Positions 5,861 through 6,552 of a stretch of DNA of 6,552 nt are shown in pieces. Position numbers and translations under genes: made by a program. The notes under the pieces are model-generated. The model did not search any database. It had not been told where the DNA came from and saw nothing but the letters and a program-made list of their open reading frames with translations. Source of the stretch: Coxiellaceae bacterium (GTDB lineage Bacteria > Pseudomonadota > Gammaproteobacteria > Coxiellales > Coxiellaceae); the NCBI GenBank assembly GCA_014238325.1, contig JABABH010000056.1:1-6552 (forward strand), written 5' to 3'. How positions within the stretch are numbered: position 1 is the first letter of the stretch; every line of letters begins with the position of its first letter.

Positions 5861-6552
5861 GTGGCTACACTCAATACTTTATGGGAACAATGTCTAAAAT
5901 CCTTGCACGAGGAATTATCTCTGCAACAATACAATACGTGGATTCGTCCACTGCATCCGGTCACCTCGAACAATAATAACCTCGTTCTACTGGCTCCCAA
6001 CCGTTATGTTTGCGAAACAGTAAATGAGAATTTTTTGTTTCGAATCAATGAAATAATTAGCTCACTCGCGAATGCAGCATGGTCGGTATCGATCAAAATT
6101 GGCAGCTCCTCTCCAGATACCCCTCTTCCACTTCCACAATCCAGCCAAAACACAGCTCGACAGACTCGACCACAATTTGGTGATATCGCGGCACATTCTT
6201 ATAATAATGTTAACCCTAACTTCAGCTTTGACTCATTTGTTGAAGGTAAATCGAATCAACTCGCGCGTGCCGCTGCGACCCAAGTGGCCTATAATCCTGG
6301 ACATGCCTATAACCCTCTGTCCATCTACGGTGGAGTGGGTCTTGGAAAAACTCATTTGATGCATGCAATTGGTCAACATATTCATGAAGTGAACCCCTCA
6401 TCCAAGATTCTATACCTGCACTCCGAACGTTTCGTGGCCGATATGATTAAAGCGCTGCAGCGTAATGAAATGAATGAATTCAAGCGGTTTTACCGTTCAC
6501 TGGATGTCTTATTAATTGATGATATTCAATTTCTTGCAGGCAAAGAGCGTTC
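5861..6552 (+). CDS. dnaA: Chromosomal replication initiator protein DnaA (N-terminal part, cut by window end)
   Basis: DnaA binds DnaA boxes at oriC as an ATP-bound oligomer, opens the duplex and helps load the DnaB helicase. The 230 codons present cover domain I (about 1-75, TLWEQCLKSLHEELSLQQYN type start), a short polar linker, domain II (about 80-118), and the first part of the AAA+ domain III, with FSFDSFVEGKSNQLARAAA (121-139), Walker A GGVGLGKT (157-164) and Walker B LLIDDIQF (217-224). HSERFVADMIKALQ (187-200) and EFKRFYRSLD (206-215) are typical of gammaproteobacterial DnaA. The rest of domain III and the DNA-binding domain IV lie beyond the window. I chose GTG 5861: GAGG lies five bases upstream and the protein then begins seven residues before the conserved LWEQ. 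Earlier in-frame ATGs (5642, 5702, 5711, 5783) have no ribosome-binding site and would add unrelated residues. The usual rpmH neighbour is absent; pyrB lies upstream in the same direction. Confidence 0.96.
   Translation, partial: MATLNTLWEQCLKSLHEELSLQQYNTWIRPLHPVTSNNNNLVLLAPNRYVCETVNENFLFRINEIISSLANAAWSVSIKIGSSSPDTPLPLPQSSQNTARQTRPQFGDIAAHSYNNVNPNFSFDSFVEGKSNQLARAAATQVAYNPGHAYNPLSIYGGVGLGKTHLMHAIGQHIHEVNPSSKILYLHSERFVADMIKALQRNEMNEFKRFYRSLDVLLIDDIQFLAGKER

Noticed and set aside
5722..6359. Open frames on the minus strand (5722-6000) and plus strand (6072-6359) over the dnaA start
   Set aside because: Both are shadows of the dnaA reading frame, which shows clear DnaA domain I and AAA+ motifs.

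Overview
The window looks like chromosomal DNA of a gammaproteobacterium of moderate GC. The DnaA fragment has the gammaproteobacterial pattern around its ATP site, the YqgF and YggS proteins align closely with their E. coli counterparts, and yqgF sits directly in front of pyrB as in several gammaproteobacteria. The orphan AAA ATPase/DUF4143 gene and the moderate-to-low GC would fit a host-associated lineage such as the Legionellales or relatives. That finer placement is an inference and is weak.

Layout. (1) 1-1256: a plus-strand AAA_14/DUF4143 ATPase, AT-richer than its neighbours, with a small palindrome/repeat cluster and an almost leaderless start. (2) 1257-1495: a convergent intergenic stretch packed with short inverted repeats, including two back-to-back hairpins downstream of yggS. 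(3) 1496-3752, minus strand: pckA (ATP-type PEP carboxykinase) followed by yggS (PLP-binding protein). They are separated by one base, so this is probably one translationally coupled operon driven from a promoter near 3790-3819. (4) 3753-4006: a divergent promoter region with a 7+7 bp inverted repeat. (5) 4007-5393, plus strand: yqgF/ruvX and pyrB, overlapping by 20 bases, one operon. (6) 5394-5860: a 467-base non-coding stretch holding a good promoter candidate, two adjacent palindromes and one near-consensus DnaA box; it is the natural place to look for the replication origin but is not a convincing one. (7) 5861-end: the first 230 codons of dnaA, cut by the window edge.

How the genes work together. 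yqgF-pyrB joins 16S rRNA processing/YqgF function with the first committed step of pyrimidine synthesis. pckA-yggS joins gluconeogenic PEP formation with PLP homeostasis. dnaA starts chromosome replication. All except the left-hand ATPase are conserved housekeeping genes. I see no CRISPR, tRNA, rRNA, insertion sequence or prophage, and no clear undescribed multi-gene system. The second-look items are the promoter/palindrome arrangement of the ATPase, the repeat-dense spacer, the homopolymer tracts in pckA, the pckA-yggS coupling and the palindromes upstream of dnaA. Three gene starts are set here from ribosome-binding sites or family length and not from the longest open frame: pckA (3752), yggS (2197) and dnaA (5861).
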